Source: Hellea sp.
GTDB lineage: Bacteria; Pseudomonadota; Alphaproteobacteria; Caulobacterales; Maricaulaceae
Assembly (NCBI GenBank): GCA_028224375.1
Contig: JAOIVW010000003.1
Location: 1-64,000 of the forward strand
Direction of reading: 5' to 3'
DNA: 64,000 nt
The position numbers and the translations under genes are program-made. The notes under the pieces were generated by a model that worked only from the letters and a program-made list of their open reading frames with translations, searched no databases and was not told where the DNA came from. This document shows positions 16,592 through 24,853 of this stretch, piece by piece. Position 1 is the stretch's first letter, and the number at the start of each line of letters is the position of its first letter.

Positions 16592-18349
16592 ATGGCGGCT
16601 TTTCTAGACGTCGAAACATCCTGCCGTGGTCTGCGGTGGCAAGCGCGCTGTGATGATGAGGGGGCTGTCTCGGCTTTGGAACAAGCTAAATCCCTTGATA
16701 ATCTTACAGCGCGTCTTTTGGCGGGCCGCGATATCACGCCAGAGACGGCAGATGAATTTCTCTCGCCAAGCTTGCGCGGCTCTATGCCTGACCCTTCGAG
16801 CATGCAAGACGTGGACAAAGCTGCGGGACTTATTTTGGATGCTGTTCAGGCTAAACAGAAAATTACTGTCTTTGCCGATTACGATGTAGATGGCGGCAGC
16901 TCGGCCGCGCAGCTTATTAGATGGGGCAGGGCCTACGGCATCGAAATAGGGCTCTACGTGCCTGACCGCGTTAAAGAGGGTTACGGCCCTTCTGTCGAAG
17001 CGTTTGAGCAGCTCAAGTCCGAAGGCAATGATCTCGTCATTACGGTTGATTGCGGGGCAGCAGCGCAAAGTGCTCTTGAGGCGGCTGAGGGGTTAGAGCT
17101 GCCAATCATTGTGATTGATCACCATCTCATGCATGGCGCCTTGCCGCCTTGCGCCGCGCTCGTAAACCCTAACCGGGAAGACGACACATCAGGTCTTGGC
17201 CATTTGGCGGCTGCAGGAGTGACCTTTATGGTCTTAGTCGCATTGAACCGTGAAGCTAAACGCCGCGGTTTAGATGTATCGCCTAAGCTCATGGATTTAT
17301 TAGGGTTATCTGCCATTGGGACTGTCTGTGATGTGGTGCCCTTAAAGGGATTAAACCGCGCTATTGTCAGCCAAGGCCTTAAAGTTTTATCGCAAGATCA
17401 GAACATTGGCATCAGAGCTCTGGCGGATGTGGCCAGCGCCGCGCCGCCTTACACGACTTATCATTGCGGGTTTATCTTGGGACCGCGCATCAATGCTGGC
17501 GGACGTATCGGTAAAGCCGAGATGGGAGCAGAAATGCTCTCAACAGAGAATGCACAATTGGCCTACGCCCATGCCGCTGAATTGGACCGGGTCAATACAG
17601 ACCGCAAGGCCCTACAGAATCAAATGATAAATGAAGCGATAGAGGAGGCGAATAAGCTCCCTGAAGATGCCTCTGTTATCATCGTTGATATGAAGGGCTG
17701 GCATCCGGGAGTCATTGGTATTGTTGCAGGACGCCTTAAAGACCGTTTTGATAAACCTGCTATTGTCATCGGTGTCAATGAGCAAGGGCTTGGCAAAGGC
17801 TCTGGACGGTCTATGACGGGGGTGAATTTAGGCGAGGCAATTACTAAGGCAAAAGAGGCAGGTTTACTCTTAAGCGGAGGTGGGCATGCCATGGCAGGTG
17901 GGTTGACGGTTGAAGCCGAAAAAATTTCTGAACTTTCAGCCTTTCTAAATGAGCTTTTAGCTGAGGACGTGGCTCAAGCCCGCAAGGCATTATCGCTTAA
18001 GGTCGATGCTTTAATAGCCTTTAGCGGCGCAGACCAAACGATTATAGACCGCATTCAACAAGTCGGCCCTTATGGAGCAGGAAATCCGCAGCCTCTATTC
18101 GCATTTTCCAACGCTCGAATAGCTTATGCAGAACGAGTCAGAGGAGGGCATGTTCGCTGTTCCTTTGAAGATGCCAGCGGTGGCCGTATTAGCGGAATAT
18201 GTTTTCGCGCAGATGAAACGGGATTGGACAAAGTTCTTCTCGACCCAAACGCCCCCAAAGTTCATATTGCAGGCCGCCTGAAAGCAGATAGCTGGAAAGG
18301 CCGTTCAAGAATTGACCTTCAAGTCGTAGATTTAGCAATTGCTGAATAA
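16592..18349 (+). CDS. recJ: Single-stranded-DNA-specific exonuclease RecJ
   Basis: 585 residues from ATG 16592. A 5'-3' ssDNA exonuclease used in recombination and mismatch repair. DHH-family motifs are clear: VFADYDVDGGSSAAQ (motif I), ITVDCGAAA (II), IVIDHHLMHGALP (III, the DHH), then GPRINAGGRIG, and in the DHHA1 half HPGVIGIVAGRLKDRF and LSGGGHAMAGGL. A C-terminal OB-like region follows. ATG 16592 is chosen over TTG 16547 because MAAFLDVETSCRGLRW matches the usual RecJ N-terminus; translation is probably coupled to a 16-codon ORF just upstream. Confidence 0.94.
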   Translation: MAAFLDVETSCRGLRWQARCDDEGAVSALEQAKSLDNLTARLLAGRDITPETADEFLSPSLRGSMPDPSSMQDVDKAAGLILDAVQAKQKITVFADYDVDGGSSAAQLIRWGRAYGIEIGLYVPDRVKEGYGPSVEAFEQLKSEGNDLVITVDCGAAAQSALEAAEGLELPIIVIDHHLMHGALPPCAALVNPNREDDTSGLGHLAAAGVTFMVLVALNREAKRRGLDVSPKLMDLLGLSAIGTVCDVVPLKGLNRAIVSQGLKVLSQDQNIGIRALADVASAAPPYTTYHCGFILGPRINAGGRIGKAEMGAEMLSTENAQLAYAHAAELDRVNTDRKALQNQMINEAIEEANKLPEDASVIIVDMKGWHPGVIGIVAGRLKDRFDKPAIVIGVNEQGLGKGSGRSMTGVNLGEAITKAKEAGLLLSGGGHAMAGGLTVEAEKISELSAFLNELLAEDVAQARKALSLKVDALIAFSGADQTIIDRIQQVGPYGAGNPQPLFAFSNARIAYAERVRGGHVRCSFEDASGGRISGICFRADETGLDKVLLDPNAPKVHIAGRLKADSWKGRSRIDLQVVDLAIAE

Positions 18350-18434
18350 TAATGGTCTAAATCAGCGTAAAATTATGAAAAAGCCTCTTGCAAGGCCGTG
18401 CGGCGCTATATATATCGCGGCTCACAGTTGATGC

Positions 18435-18509
18435 GGTCCCTTCGTCTATCGGTTAGGACGTCTGGTTTTCAACCAGGAAAGAGGGGTTCGATTCCCCTAG
18501 GGACTGCCA
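18435..18509 (+). tRNA. tRNA-Glu (anticodon TTC)
   Basis: Cloverleaf with acceptor GGTCCCT/AGGGACT (a G-T pair at 1-72), D-arm GTCTATCGGTTAGGAC, anticodon loop TTTTCAA (anticodon TTC at 18468-18470), T-arm GGGGTTCGATTCCCC, discriminator G at 18506 and encoded CCA at 18507-18509. Reads GAA and GAG. Confidence 0.96.
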
Positions 18510-18568
18510 ACTGATGTCCTTTCAAAATATACCTTGGATATATGCGCTATTTTAGCTAAGGGAAGCTT

Positions 18569-19045
18569 ATGAAACGCTTTATATTATCTGCCTTGCTTAT
18601 CGCAATGACGACACCTGCTTTTGCCCAAACATCTAAAGATGATGTGGTTGATTTTGGCGAGCCTGCTCCCCTTAGCGTTGTTTCAAAAGATGCCACACAT
18701 AACTTCATGATTGATCGCGCGATTACGCTTGATCAACAAGCGCGCGGCATGATGTTTCGCGAATCGATGGACCCTGATTCAGGCATGCTCTTTGAGTTTG
18801 AAGAGCCTAAAATTGCAACGATTTGGATGAAGAACACGCCGCTGCCGCTAGATATTCTTTTTGTGCGCTCGAACGGTAAAATTCTCAAGATCGAGCATAT
18901 GGCCCAACCTTATAAGCTTCGTAGTGCTTCATCTGAAGCGATTGTGGCTGCCGTCCTTGAATTACAGGGTGGCCGCGCCAAGGAATTGGGCATTATGCCA
19001 GGCGATATCGTTCAACATGAGTTTTTTGGCACAGAAGCCAAATAA
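18569..19045 (+). CDS. DUF192 family periplasmic protein
   Basis: 158 residues with a Sec signal peptide ([20 protein letters not shown]). The mature domain is DUF192: [20 protein letters not shown], then [20 protein letters not shown], and ending [18 protein letters not shown]. These are the family's three conserved blocks (RGLM, FWMKNTxxPLDI and VLELPAG-like). The biochemical role of the family is not established. Located between two tRNA genes, monocistronic. Confidence 0.93.
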   Translation: MKRFILSALLIAMTTPAFAQTSKDDVVDFGEPAPLSVVSKDATHNFMIDRAITLDQQARGMMFRESMDPDSGMLFEFEEPKIATIWMKNTPLPLDILFVRSNGKILKIEHMAQPYKLRSASSEAIVAAVLELQGGRAKELGIMPGDIVQHEFFGTEAK

Positions 19046-19092
19046 CGGGCTTGCCTTTTGAGTCTAGTTGGTTATGAAGCCCAAGCCTTTGT

Positions 19093-19169
19093 CGGGGCGT
19101 AGCGCAGCCTGGTAGCGCACCTGTTTTGGGAACAGGGGGTCGCAAGTTCGAATCTTGCCGCCCCGACCA
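19093..19169 (+). tRNA. tRNA-Pro (anticodon TGG)
   Basis: Acceptor CGGGGCG/CGCCCCG, D-arm AGCGCAGCCTGGTAGCGCA, anticodon stem CCTGT/ACAGG around loop TTTGGGA (anticodon TGG at 19127-19129), T-arm with AGTTCGAATCT, discriminator A at 19166 and encoded CCA at 19167-19169. A second proline isoacceptor besides the GGG tRNA at 9047. Confidence 0.96.
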
Positions 19170-19269
19170 TTGGCTTTCTTCATACATCACTGATTTAGCC
19201 TTGTTTTGGTAAGGCTTTGATAACGTTAACTTCCTAATATTCCATCATCATTGGACTTAGGGATTCGTA

Positions 19270-21240
19270 ATGACAGCTACAAGTATACCGCACCGCACAA
19301 CAGTTGAGCCTATTGCACATGCTCATAAACAGGTTGAAATTGGAAGAGTGTTGACTGTGGGGTCTTCGGTGGCCGTAATGTCGATTAACAAGTCCATTAT
19401 ACGTCATGGCAATCTCCATATGGCGCAAATTGGGACTATCCTCAAAATTTTGACCAGCAAATCTATCGTTGTTGCCATGGTATCTTCTTTGCGTATTGGC
19501 GCAGAAGATGCGGAAGGCATGGGGGATGGCTGCCTGGCTAATCTCAACATTCTTGGTGAAATCACGACCAATCCGACAACCAAACAAACCAAATTTTTCA
19601 GGGGTGTGCGTTCATTTCCTGTTTTGAATGAGCCTATCTACAATATGTCGCCGACTGATTTGCGGCTGATTTTTAATAAAGAAAGCGCACCTTGTATTGA
19701 AATCGGACGTTTGCAGCAGGATAACTCTATTGTTGCCAAGGTTCGCACGGATGACTTGTTGTCCAAGCATTTTGCTATTCTCGGATCTACAGGCTCAGGT
19801 AAGTCATGTACCGTGGCTCTGGTTTTGCAGGCTATTCTGAAAGAAAACAGTATGGCGCATGTCGTGCTCTTTGACCCTCACAATGAATATTCCAAGAGCT
19901 TTGGCGATATGGCTGAGGTCATCAGCAGCGACACGCTCGACATTCCGCTTTGGATGTTTGATTTCGTCGAAACTACAGAGCTTTTAACAAGTGACATTGA
20001 AGATCATGCCCGTGAAGAGACCGAAGTCCTTTATGATGTGCTTTTGAAGGCGAAACGTCTTTATGACCGCTCAATGAATAGTGGCGACACATCTTCTCAT
20101 ACTAAAATGGATGATGTTGAAGCTGAATTACAACGTGCCACGCATATCACACTCGATTCGCCGGTGCCTTATCGCATACGGGATGTTATCAAATTGCTGG
20201 ACCATTCAATGGGTAAGCTTGAGAATAACTCTAACCTTGGCCCATATAAGCGTCTTAAACGCCGTATTCAGATGCTTCTGCAAGATCCCCGCTATCAGTT
20301 TATTTTCCGCAATCAGGCGGCGGCTCTACCCATTGAAAATTTAGTGGGGCGGATTTTCCGTATCCCAGTTGCCGGCAAACCTATTTCGATTCTTGACTTC
20401 TCGGGTATTCCCTCTGAAGCGCTAAATGTTGTCGTATCAGTTGTCGCGCGGCTCGCCTTTGAGCTTGCGACATGGTCTGAGCGCCGCATTCCTGTGCTTC
20501 TGGTCTGCGAAGAAGCACATAGATATATTCCAGCCGATAAAAGCCTCGGCTTCCATTCTACGCGGCGTATTATCGGGCGTATTGCTAAAGAGGGCCGTAA
20601 ATATGGTGTGTCTTTGGGAATCATTTCGCAGCGCCCCTCTGAACTTGAAGCGTCAACGCTGTCACAATGTTCAACTATTTTCTCTATGCGGTTGTCGAAT
20701 GAGTTAGACCAAAACTTCGTTCGCGCGGCCGTTCCTGACGGGGCTGCTGAGCTGTTATCATTCCTGCCATCTCTCGGGACCGCGGAAACAATGGTGTTTG
20801 GTGAGTCGGTAAACCTGCCCATGCGCGTAATTTTAAACACGCTTGAAGAAGAATACCGTCCGCATAGTTCATCAGCAGAATTTACAGATCTCTGGAACCG
20901 TGATGACGTGACGCCTGAGTTTATGAAAACTGTCTATGAGCGTTGGCGGGCCCGTAGCCTTTTGAAAGCAAAAACGGCTGAAGCCTCTCCGTTATCTTCT
21001 CAAAACAAAACGGTTAAATCCGTTCGACATGGCTTACGTCAAAACGTAGCCGCGCAACCGGCAGGGCATCATGGAGCCCAAAGGGGAGCCCAAGCTGCAC
21101 CGCTCAGGCCAGCGCAAAACCCTCCTATATCGTCCGCGGCTCAAATGCGTCAGCGTATGCAAAGCGCGGTAGCCTCTAAACCTTCGAGTCTGTCTGATGT
21201 AAAATCGATGTTAAATACCGCCTTTAATCGCGATATGTAA
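19270..21240 (+). CDS. HerA-like (DUF87) ATPase
   Basis: 656 residues. The N-terminal 120 resemble the HAS-barrel domain of HerA/FtsK-superfamily ATPases. The P-loop AILGSTGSGKSCTVAL is at about 171-186, followed by HVVLFDPHNEYSKSF. Walker B is IPVLLVCEEAHRYIP (about 410), then EGRKYGVSLGIISQRPSEL with the sensor region and arginine-finger-like NELDQNFVRAAV. The C-terminal 100 residues are Gln/Ala/Pro-rich and probably disordered. HerA proteins pump DNA, usually with nuclease NurA or a SIR2/Fic-type partner; no such partner is adjacent here. Start at ATG 19270 with TTAGGGA upstream. Confidence 0.84.
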   Translation: MTATSIPHRTTVEPIAHAHKQVEIGRVLTVGSSVAVMSINKSIIRHGNLHMAQIGTILKILTSKSIVVAMVSSLRIGAEDAEGMGDGCLANLNILGEITTNPTTKQTKFFRGVRSFPVLNEPIYNMSPTDLRLIFNKESAPCIEIGRLQQDNSIVAKVRTDDLLSKHFAILGSTGSGKSCTVALVLQAILKENSMAHVVLFDPHNEYSKSFGDMAEVISSDTLDIPLWMFDFVETTELLTSDIEDHAREETEVLYDVLLKAKRLYDRSMNSGDTSSHTKMDDVEAELQRATHITLDSPVPYRIRDVIKLLDHSMGKLENNSNLGPYKRLKRRIQMLLQDPRYQFIFRNQAAALPIENLVGRIFRIPVAGKPISILDFSGIPSEALNVVVSVVARLAFELATWSERRIPVLLVCEEAHRYIPADKSLGFHSTRRIIGRIAKEGRKYGVSLGIISQRPSELEASTLSQCSTIFSMRLSNELDQNFVRAAVPDGAAELLSFLPSLGTAETMVFGESVNLPMRVILNTLEEEYRPHSSSAEFTDLWNRDDVTPEFMKTVYERWRARSLLKAKTAEASPLSSQNKTVKSVRHGLRQNVAAQPAGHHGAQRGAQAAPLRPAQNPPISSAAQMRQRMQSAVASKPSSLSDVKSMLNTAFNRDM

Positions 21241-21296
21241 TTTACAGGGGCGCGATCTCGGGCTAAGGCGAGACCCTATTCGATTTGGAGCGTCAC

Positions 21297-21599
21297 ATGT
21301 TGGCAAAAATCTATCAACCATCCCCGTCTGCCATGACGTCAGGCCGTGCAAAACGGCATTGGGTCTTGGAATTTGTGGGCCAGTCTTCAGGCGAAATCGA
21401 TCCATTGACAGGAACCAAACGCTCTACTGATATGAGATCTCAGCTTGATTTGAAATTTGATACAATGGAAGAAGCCGTCGCATATGCCAAAGCCAATAAT
21501 ATTCCGCATCAAGTGATTCAAAGCCAAAGTGTAAAACGCATTCCGCGCTCTTATGGTGATAATTTTGCTTTTGACAGAAAGCTGCCTTGGACGCATTAG
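21297..21599 (+). CDS. NDUFS4-type accessory subunit of respiratory complex I
   Basis: 100 residues, start ATG 21297 with GGAG 6 bases upstream (TTG 21285 rejected). The ETC complex I NDUFS4 family is recognised from AKIYQPSPSAMTSGRAKRHW, a central TKRSTDMRSQLDLKFDTMEE, AVAYAKANNI and the tail PRSYGDNFAFDR.KLPWTH-type ending. In alphaproteobacteria and mitochondria this subunit sits on the peripheral arm near the N module. It is encoded away from the nuo operon, as usual. The stop is 9 bases from tRNA-Arg. Confidence 0.93.
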   Translation: MLAKIYQPSPSAMTSGRAKRHWVLEFVGQSSGEIDPLTGTKRSTDMRSQLDLKFDTMEEAVAYAKANNIPHQVIQSQSVKRIPRSYGDNFAFDRKLPWTH

Positions 21600-21608
21600 G
21601 TCTTATGG

Positions 21609-21685
21609 GGGTCCGTAGCTCAACTGGATAGAGCAGCCGCCTTCTAAGCGGCAGGTTGCAGGTTCGAGTCCTGCCGGGCCTGCCA
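21609..21685 (+). tRNA. tRNA-Arg (anticodon TCT)
   Basis: Acceptor GGGTCCG/CGGGCCT (G-T at both 1-72 and 4-69), D-arm GCTCAACTGGATAGAGC, anticodon stem GCCGC/GCGGC around loop CTTCTAA (anticodon TCT at 21643-21645), T-arm GCAGGTTCGAGTCCTGC, discriminator G at 21682, encoded CCA at 21683-21685. Reads AGA and AGG. No integrase or attachment repeat is seen beside it. Confidence 0.95.
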
Positions 21686-21692
21686 CTCCCAT

Positions 21693-22904
21693 CTACTTAA
21701 AATGTGCATCCATAAATTTAAGGAAGGCTGGCCAGTCTTCTTTGACAACGCCATGAGTTCCAGGGCGTATCCAAAACGTGATGTTTTCTTGGGGGAAGAA
21801 TTGCGTGAGCTTTGACGGCGTAAATCCTTCGGACCCATAAAGCTCATAAGCGGGCGAGGCGCCTTTAGCCGCGCGAAAGGCACCTTCAGGATCAGACCAC
21901 ACGTCACGTTTCGCATTCCCGAGAAGGATAGGGCGCGGTGCAATTAAGGCCAATAATTGGTGTTGATCTATTGTCAGGCTATCTTCTGAGTATGTGGGCG
22001 TGAACCAATGAGGGTAGCCTTCGGTGATGTCCGCAACGGTTTCGCCTTTTTTATTTTTTGAGAGCGACGCTCCGCCCGTGCCGGATTGATGCGAAATGAC
22101 GCCATCAATGGTCTCATCATAGGCCGCTGCAAGCAAAGCTGATTTCCCATATCTTGAGTGACCATAAGCAATCGTCGATGTAAATCGCCCGTCAGTTTTT
22201 AAATAATTAGAGAGTGATGAGAATTGGTAAGCCCAAGCGCCAATAGCGCCCCAAACATAGTCCGGGGAAGGCGGATTATTACGGAATTTTTGAAATCTCG
22301 CAGCATTATCAGGATAACTCGCCGAAGGGTAAATAACGGCCAAGGCATAACCATGCTCCATAATCATGTCGATGGGCGGCGTTGTGATATAGCGCCCAAA
22401 GAAATAACCAAATATATTGGCCATGATACCTTCACCACTGCAATCAAAGGCAATGCCTTCCGGTTTACTGATGCCTTCAACGGGAATGACGTTGTGATTA
22501 GGGCAGAAGTTTTCCATCATGATGATAGGAAATGGTCCGGCTTTGCCTTTAGGTGTCACAAGGACAGCTTTATAACTGTCACCGTAAGCAGGGTTTAAAG
22601 TTATCTCTTCAATATTGGCTTGAAATATATGGTCCGGTATTATCTGTGCGCCTGTTTTTTGTGTATCAAAAACCTTAGGCATGACGCCATAGATTTCAGA
22701 TTCAAAAAGACTGTGTAAGTTAGCTCTCTGACCTTTCCACTCATCCAGTGAGGCTGCAGAGATGGCAGGAGTGGCAGGAGGGCCTTTGGGCTTGCTCGGG
22801 GCTGTCATCAAAAGTGTACGCGTACCCGCGCATGAACTCAAAAGACAAAAGCCAATGAGGCAAATAAGGCCAAACCAAAGTCGCTTTAATTTAAGAAATC
22901 GCAC
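21693..22904 (-). CDS. CE15-type glucuronoyl esterase lipoprotein
   Basis: 403 residues. Alpha/beta hydrolase resembling carbohydrate esterase family 15, enzymes that cleave ester links between 4-O-methyl-glucuronic acid of xylan and lignin or related esters. The nucleophile motif GHSRYGKSALLAA lies at about 247-260, followed by HQSGTGGAS, PHWFTPTY, IAPRPILLGNAKRDVWSDP with the acid region, and the catalytic His in RPGTHGV (about 383). The N-terminus has a lipoprotein signal (LIGFCLLSSCAG, Cys at about 26), so it is likely outer-membrane anchored. GTG start overlaps metC by 14 bases, making it the last gene of a sulfur amino-acid operon, an unexpected partner. Confidence 0.8.
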   Translation of the reverse strand: MRFLKLKRLWFGLICLIGFCLLSSCAGTRTLLMTAPSKPKGPPATPAISAASLDEWKGQRANLHSLFESEIYGVMPKVFDTQKTGAQIIPDHIFQANIEEITLNPAYGDSYKAVLVTPKGKAGPFPIIMMENFCPNHNVIPVEGISKPEGIAFDCSGEGIMANIFGYFFGRYITTPPIDMIMEHGYALAVIYPSASYPDNAARFQKFRNNPPSPDYVWGAIGAWAYQFSSLSNYLKTDGRFTSTIAYGHSRYGKSALLAAAYDETIDGVISHQSGTGGASLSKNKKGETVADITEGYPHWFTPTYSEDSLTIDQHQLLALIAPRPILLGNAKRDVWSDPEGAFRAAKGASPAYELYGSEGFTPSKLTQFFPQENITFWIRPGTHGVVKEDWPAFLKFMDAHFK

Positions 22905-24033
22905 TAAAGGCTTCTTTTATATCGTTTTTTAAGTCTTCCATGGCTTCTAAGCCGCAGGCAAAGCGCATTAAGGGGCCGCCCAGGGACTCGCTGGCGCTTC
23001 GCTTTAGTTGAGGGTCGCAATGGATGGCCAAGCTCTCAAAGCCACCATATGAGTAGCCAATTCCAAAAAGCTTAAGCGCGTTGATGAAGGCTAGAACTTG
23101 ATCCTTTGGGCAAGGGTTTAGCACAACACTAAAGATGCAGCCGCCGCCCGTGAAATCCCGCTCCCATATCGCGTGGTCCGGGTGAGAGGCATGTGCGGGG
23201 TGAAGCACTTGCTTTACTTTTGTGTGACCAGCTAGCCATGTCGCCAGCGCCAGGCTCGTCGCCTCTTGTTGACGAAAGCGGGGAACGACCGTTCGAAAGC
23301 CGCGCAGGATTTGATAGACATCATCTGGCGAGCAGGCATTGCCTAAGTGTTTAGCCGTGAGGGCCACTTGATTGGCAAGTCTGTCTGTTCGGCTGACGGC
23401 AGCGCCGCTCATCGTATCGCTATGACCGCCAAAATACTTTGTCGCCGCGTGACAGCTAATATCGACGCCCATCTTGAGAGGGTTGAGCGAAAGGCCCGCT
23501 GACCATGTGTTATCAATAATCGTTGTGATGTTATGGGCTTGAGCGACTTTGACAATCGCCGGAATATCCTGAACTTCGAATGTGAGAGACCCAGGGCTTT
23601 CTAAAAGAATGACGCTCGTGTTAGGTCTTATAAGAGTTTCTATATCAGCCCCAATGCGCGGATTATACATCTCGGTCTCAATACCCATCTTTTTAAGATG
23701 CCCGTCACAAAAGTAACGTGTCGGGCCATAGGATGAGTCCGTGAGAAGGACATGGTCGCCTGTTTTGACTTGTGACAAAATGGGATAAGTGCAAGCGGCA
23801 AGGCCAGAGGGAAAAAGGGATGTTCCTGCGCCGCCTTCTAGCAGATTAAAGGCGTCCTTTAAGGCATCATGGACAGCGCTGCCATGCCGTCCATAACCGC
23901 GAATGTCTGAGCGGTATAAGTCTTCTGCTTTATCAAAAAGCAATGTCGAGGCCCGTGTAATGTCAGGATTAACCGCCGTTCCTAGCCCTGCTTTGGGACG
24001 TGCTATATGCGTAAATTGAGTTTCTTTTTTCAT
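22891..24033 (-). CDS. metC: Cystathionine beta-lyase
   Basis: 380 residues, Cys/Met-metabolism PLP enzyme. Cleaves cystathionine to homocysteine, pyruvate and ammonia in methionine synthesis. Visible: IRGYGRHGSAVHDALKDAF, LFPSGLAACTY, ESPGSLTFEVQDI, IDNTWSAGLSLNPLKMG, and the PLP Lys in CHAATKYFGGHSDTM (about 198). The beta-lyase subclass is favoured by GYGRHGS and TWSAG. It starts 1 base after the sseA stop and overlaps the esterase start, within cysK-sseA-metC. A cystathionine gamma-synthase or gamma-lyase role cannot be fully excluded. Confidence 0.93.
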   Translation of the reverse strand: MKKETQFTHIARPKAGLGTAVNPDITRASTLLFDKAEDLYRSDIRGYGRHGSAVHDALKDAFNLLEGGAGTSLFPSGLAACTYPILSQVKTGDHVLLTDSSYGPTRYFCDGHLKKMGIETEMYNPRIGADIETLIRPNTSVILLESPGSLTFEVQDIPAIVKVAQAHNITTIIDNTWSAGLSLNPLKMGVDISCHAATKYFGGHSDTMSGAAVSRTDRLANQVALTAKHLGNACSPDDVYQILRGFRTVVPRFRQQEATSLALATWLAGHTKVKQVLHPAHASHPDHAIWERDFTGGGCIFSVVLNPCPKDQVLAFINALKLFGIGYSYGGFESLAIHCDPQLKRSASESLGGPLMRFACGLEAMEDLKNDIKEAFSAIS

Positions 24034-24034
24034 A

Positions 24035-24853
24035 TCAAATCTCTAGCGGGGCATCACTCGCCCCCCATTCGGCCCAAGAGCCATCATAGAGGCTTATATC
24101 CTTTGCGCCCAAGCGGTGAAGAACAAAAGCTATTCCAGCTGCCGTAATCCCTGATCCGCAACTGGTTATGCTAGGTTTGTTTAAATCAATTCCCGAAGCT
24201 CCGACGATGTCAGCAAGTTCATTGAGAGGTTTGAAGTAACCATCCGCTGTTTTCAGGCTTCCAAAGGGCAGGGAAAAACTGCCAGGTATCCGTCCTGACC
24301 GTAATCTAGCACGCGGTTCAGGGCTCGTGCCGTAAAACCGTCCTGAGGGCCGCGCATCAACTATTTGGATATCATTATCAATCGCAGAAATAACCTCTGA
24401 TTTGTTCCTTACGCCAATGCGCGCAGAAGATATTTTGAAATTAGATTTGCCGCGAGACCCGGATGGCGCCGGATTAACGGCATGGTCGCCTTTAATCCAA
24501 CTCGGCAGCCCCCCGTCAAGAACAGAAACTTTGCCGTGGCCAAAGGTCATAAATGTCCACCACACACGCGGGCTGGAGAACAGCCCATGCCGGTCATAGC
24601 AAATGACATGGTCATCATTTCGGATACCCATCTTAGACACAGCTTTAGCGAAATCTTCTGCACTTGGCAGCATATGTTTCATGGAGCTGGCCGTGTCAGC
24701 TATGGCGTCAATATCAAAAACTTGAGCGCCGGGAATGTAACCCCTTGCCAGTGTGTCCTCATCGGCAGGTAACACCCACGTGCCGTCCAGAATTTTTACA
24801 TCCTCACGATTAGCATTCTCAGATAGCCAAGCCGTACTGACTAACAAATCCAT
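24035..24853 (-). CDS. sseA: 3-Mercaptopyruvate sulfurtransferase
   Basis: 272 residues with two rhodanese domains. Transfers sulfur from 3-mercaptopyruvate to a thiol acceptor or cyanide. The N-terminal domain (1-130) is inactive-type with ILDGTWVLP, ARGYIPGAQVFDID and CYDRHGLFSSPRVWW; the C-terminal domain has VDARPSGRFYG, RSGRIPGSFSLPF and the active-site loop SCGSGITAA with the catalytic Cys at about 230 (CGSG is the MST signature, whereas rhodanese has CRKG). It overlaps the cysK end by 13 bases, in the sulfur amino-acid operon. Confidence 0.95.
   Translation of the reverse strand: MDLLVSTAWLSENANREDVKILDGTWVLPADEDTLARGYIPGAQVFDIDAIADTASSMKHMLPSAEDFAKAVSKMGIRNDDHVICYDRHGLFSSPRVWWTFMTFGHGKVSVLDGGLPSWIKGDHAVNPAPSGSRGKSNFKISSARIGVRNKSEVISAIDNDIQIVDARPSGRFYGTSPEPRARLRSGRIPGSFSLPFGSLKTADGYFKPLNELADIVGASGIDLNKPSITSCGSGITAAGIAFVLHRLGAKDISLYDGSWAEWGASDAPLEI

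Noticed and set aside
18380-18410. GCCT/AGGC hairpin preceded by an A-run between recJ and tRNA-Glu
   Set aside because: The T-run is only on the minus strand, where no gene ends here; too weak to call as a terminator of recJ.
18993-19190. Minus-strand frame containing [13 protein letters not shown]-like sequence
   Set aside because: This peptide is the well-known false translation of a tRNA gene on the opposite strand; the tRNA-Pro at 19093 explains it. The frame at 21644-21943 (tRNA-Arg) is the same kind of artefact.
21600-21700. tRNA-Arg as an integration site for a mobile element
   Set aside because: No integrase, no repeated tRNA 3' end, and flanking genes are core or ordinary operon members.
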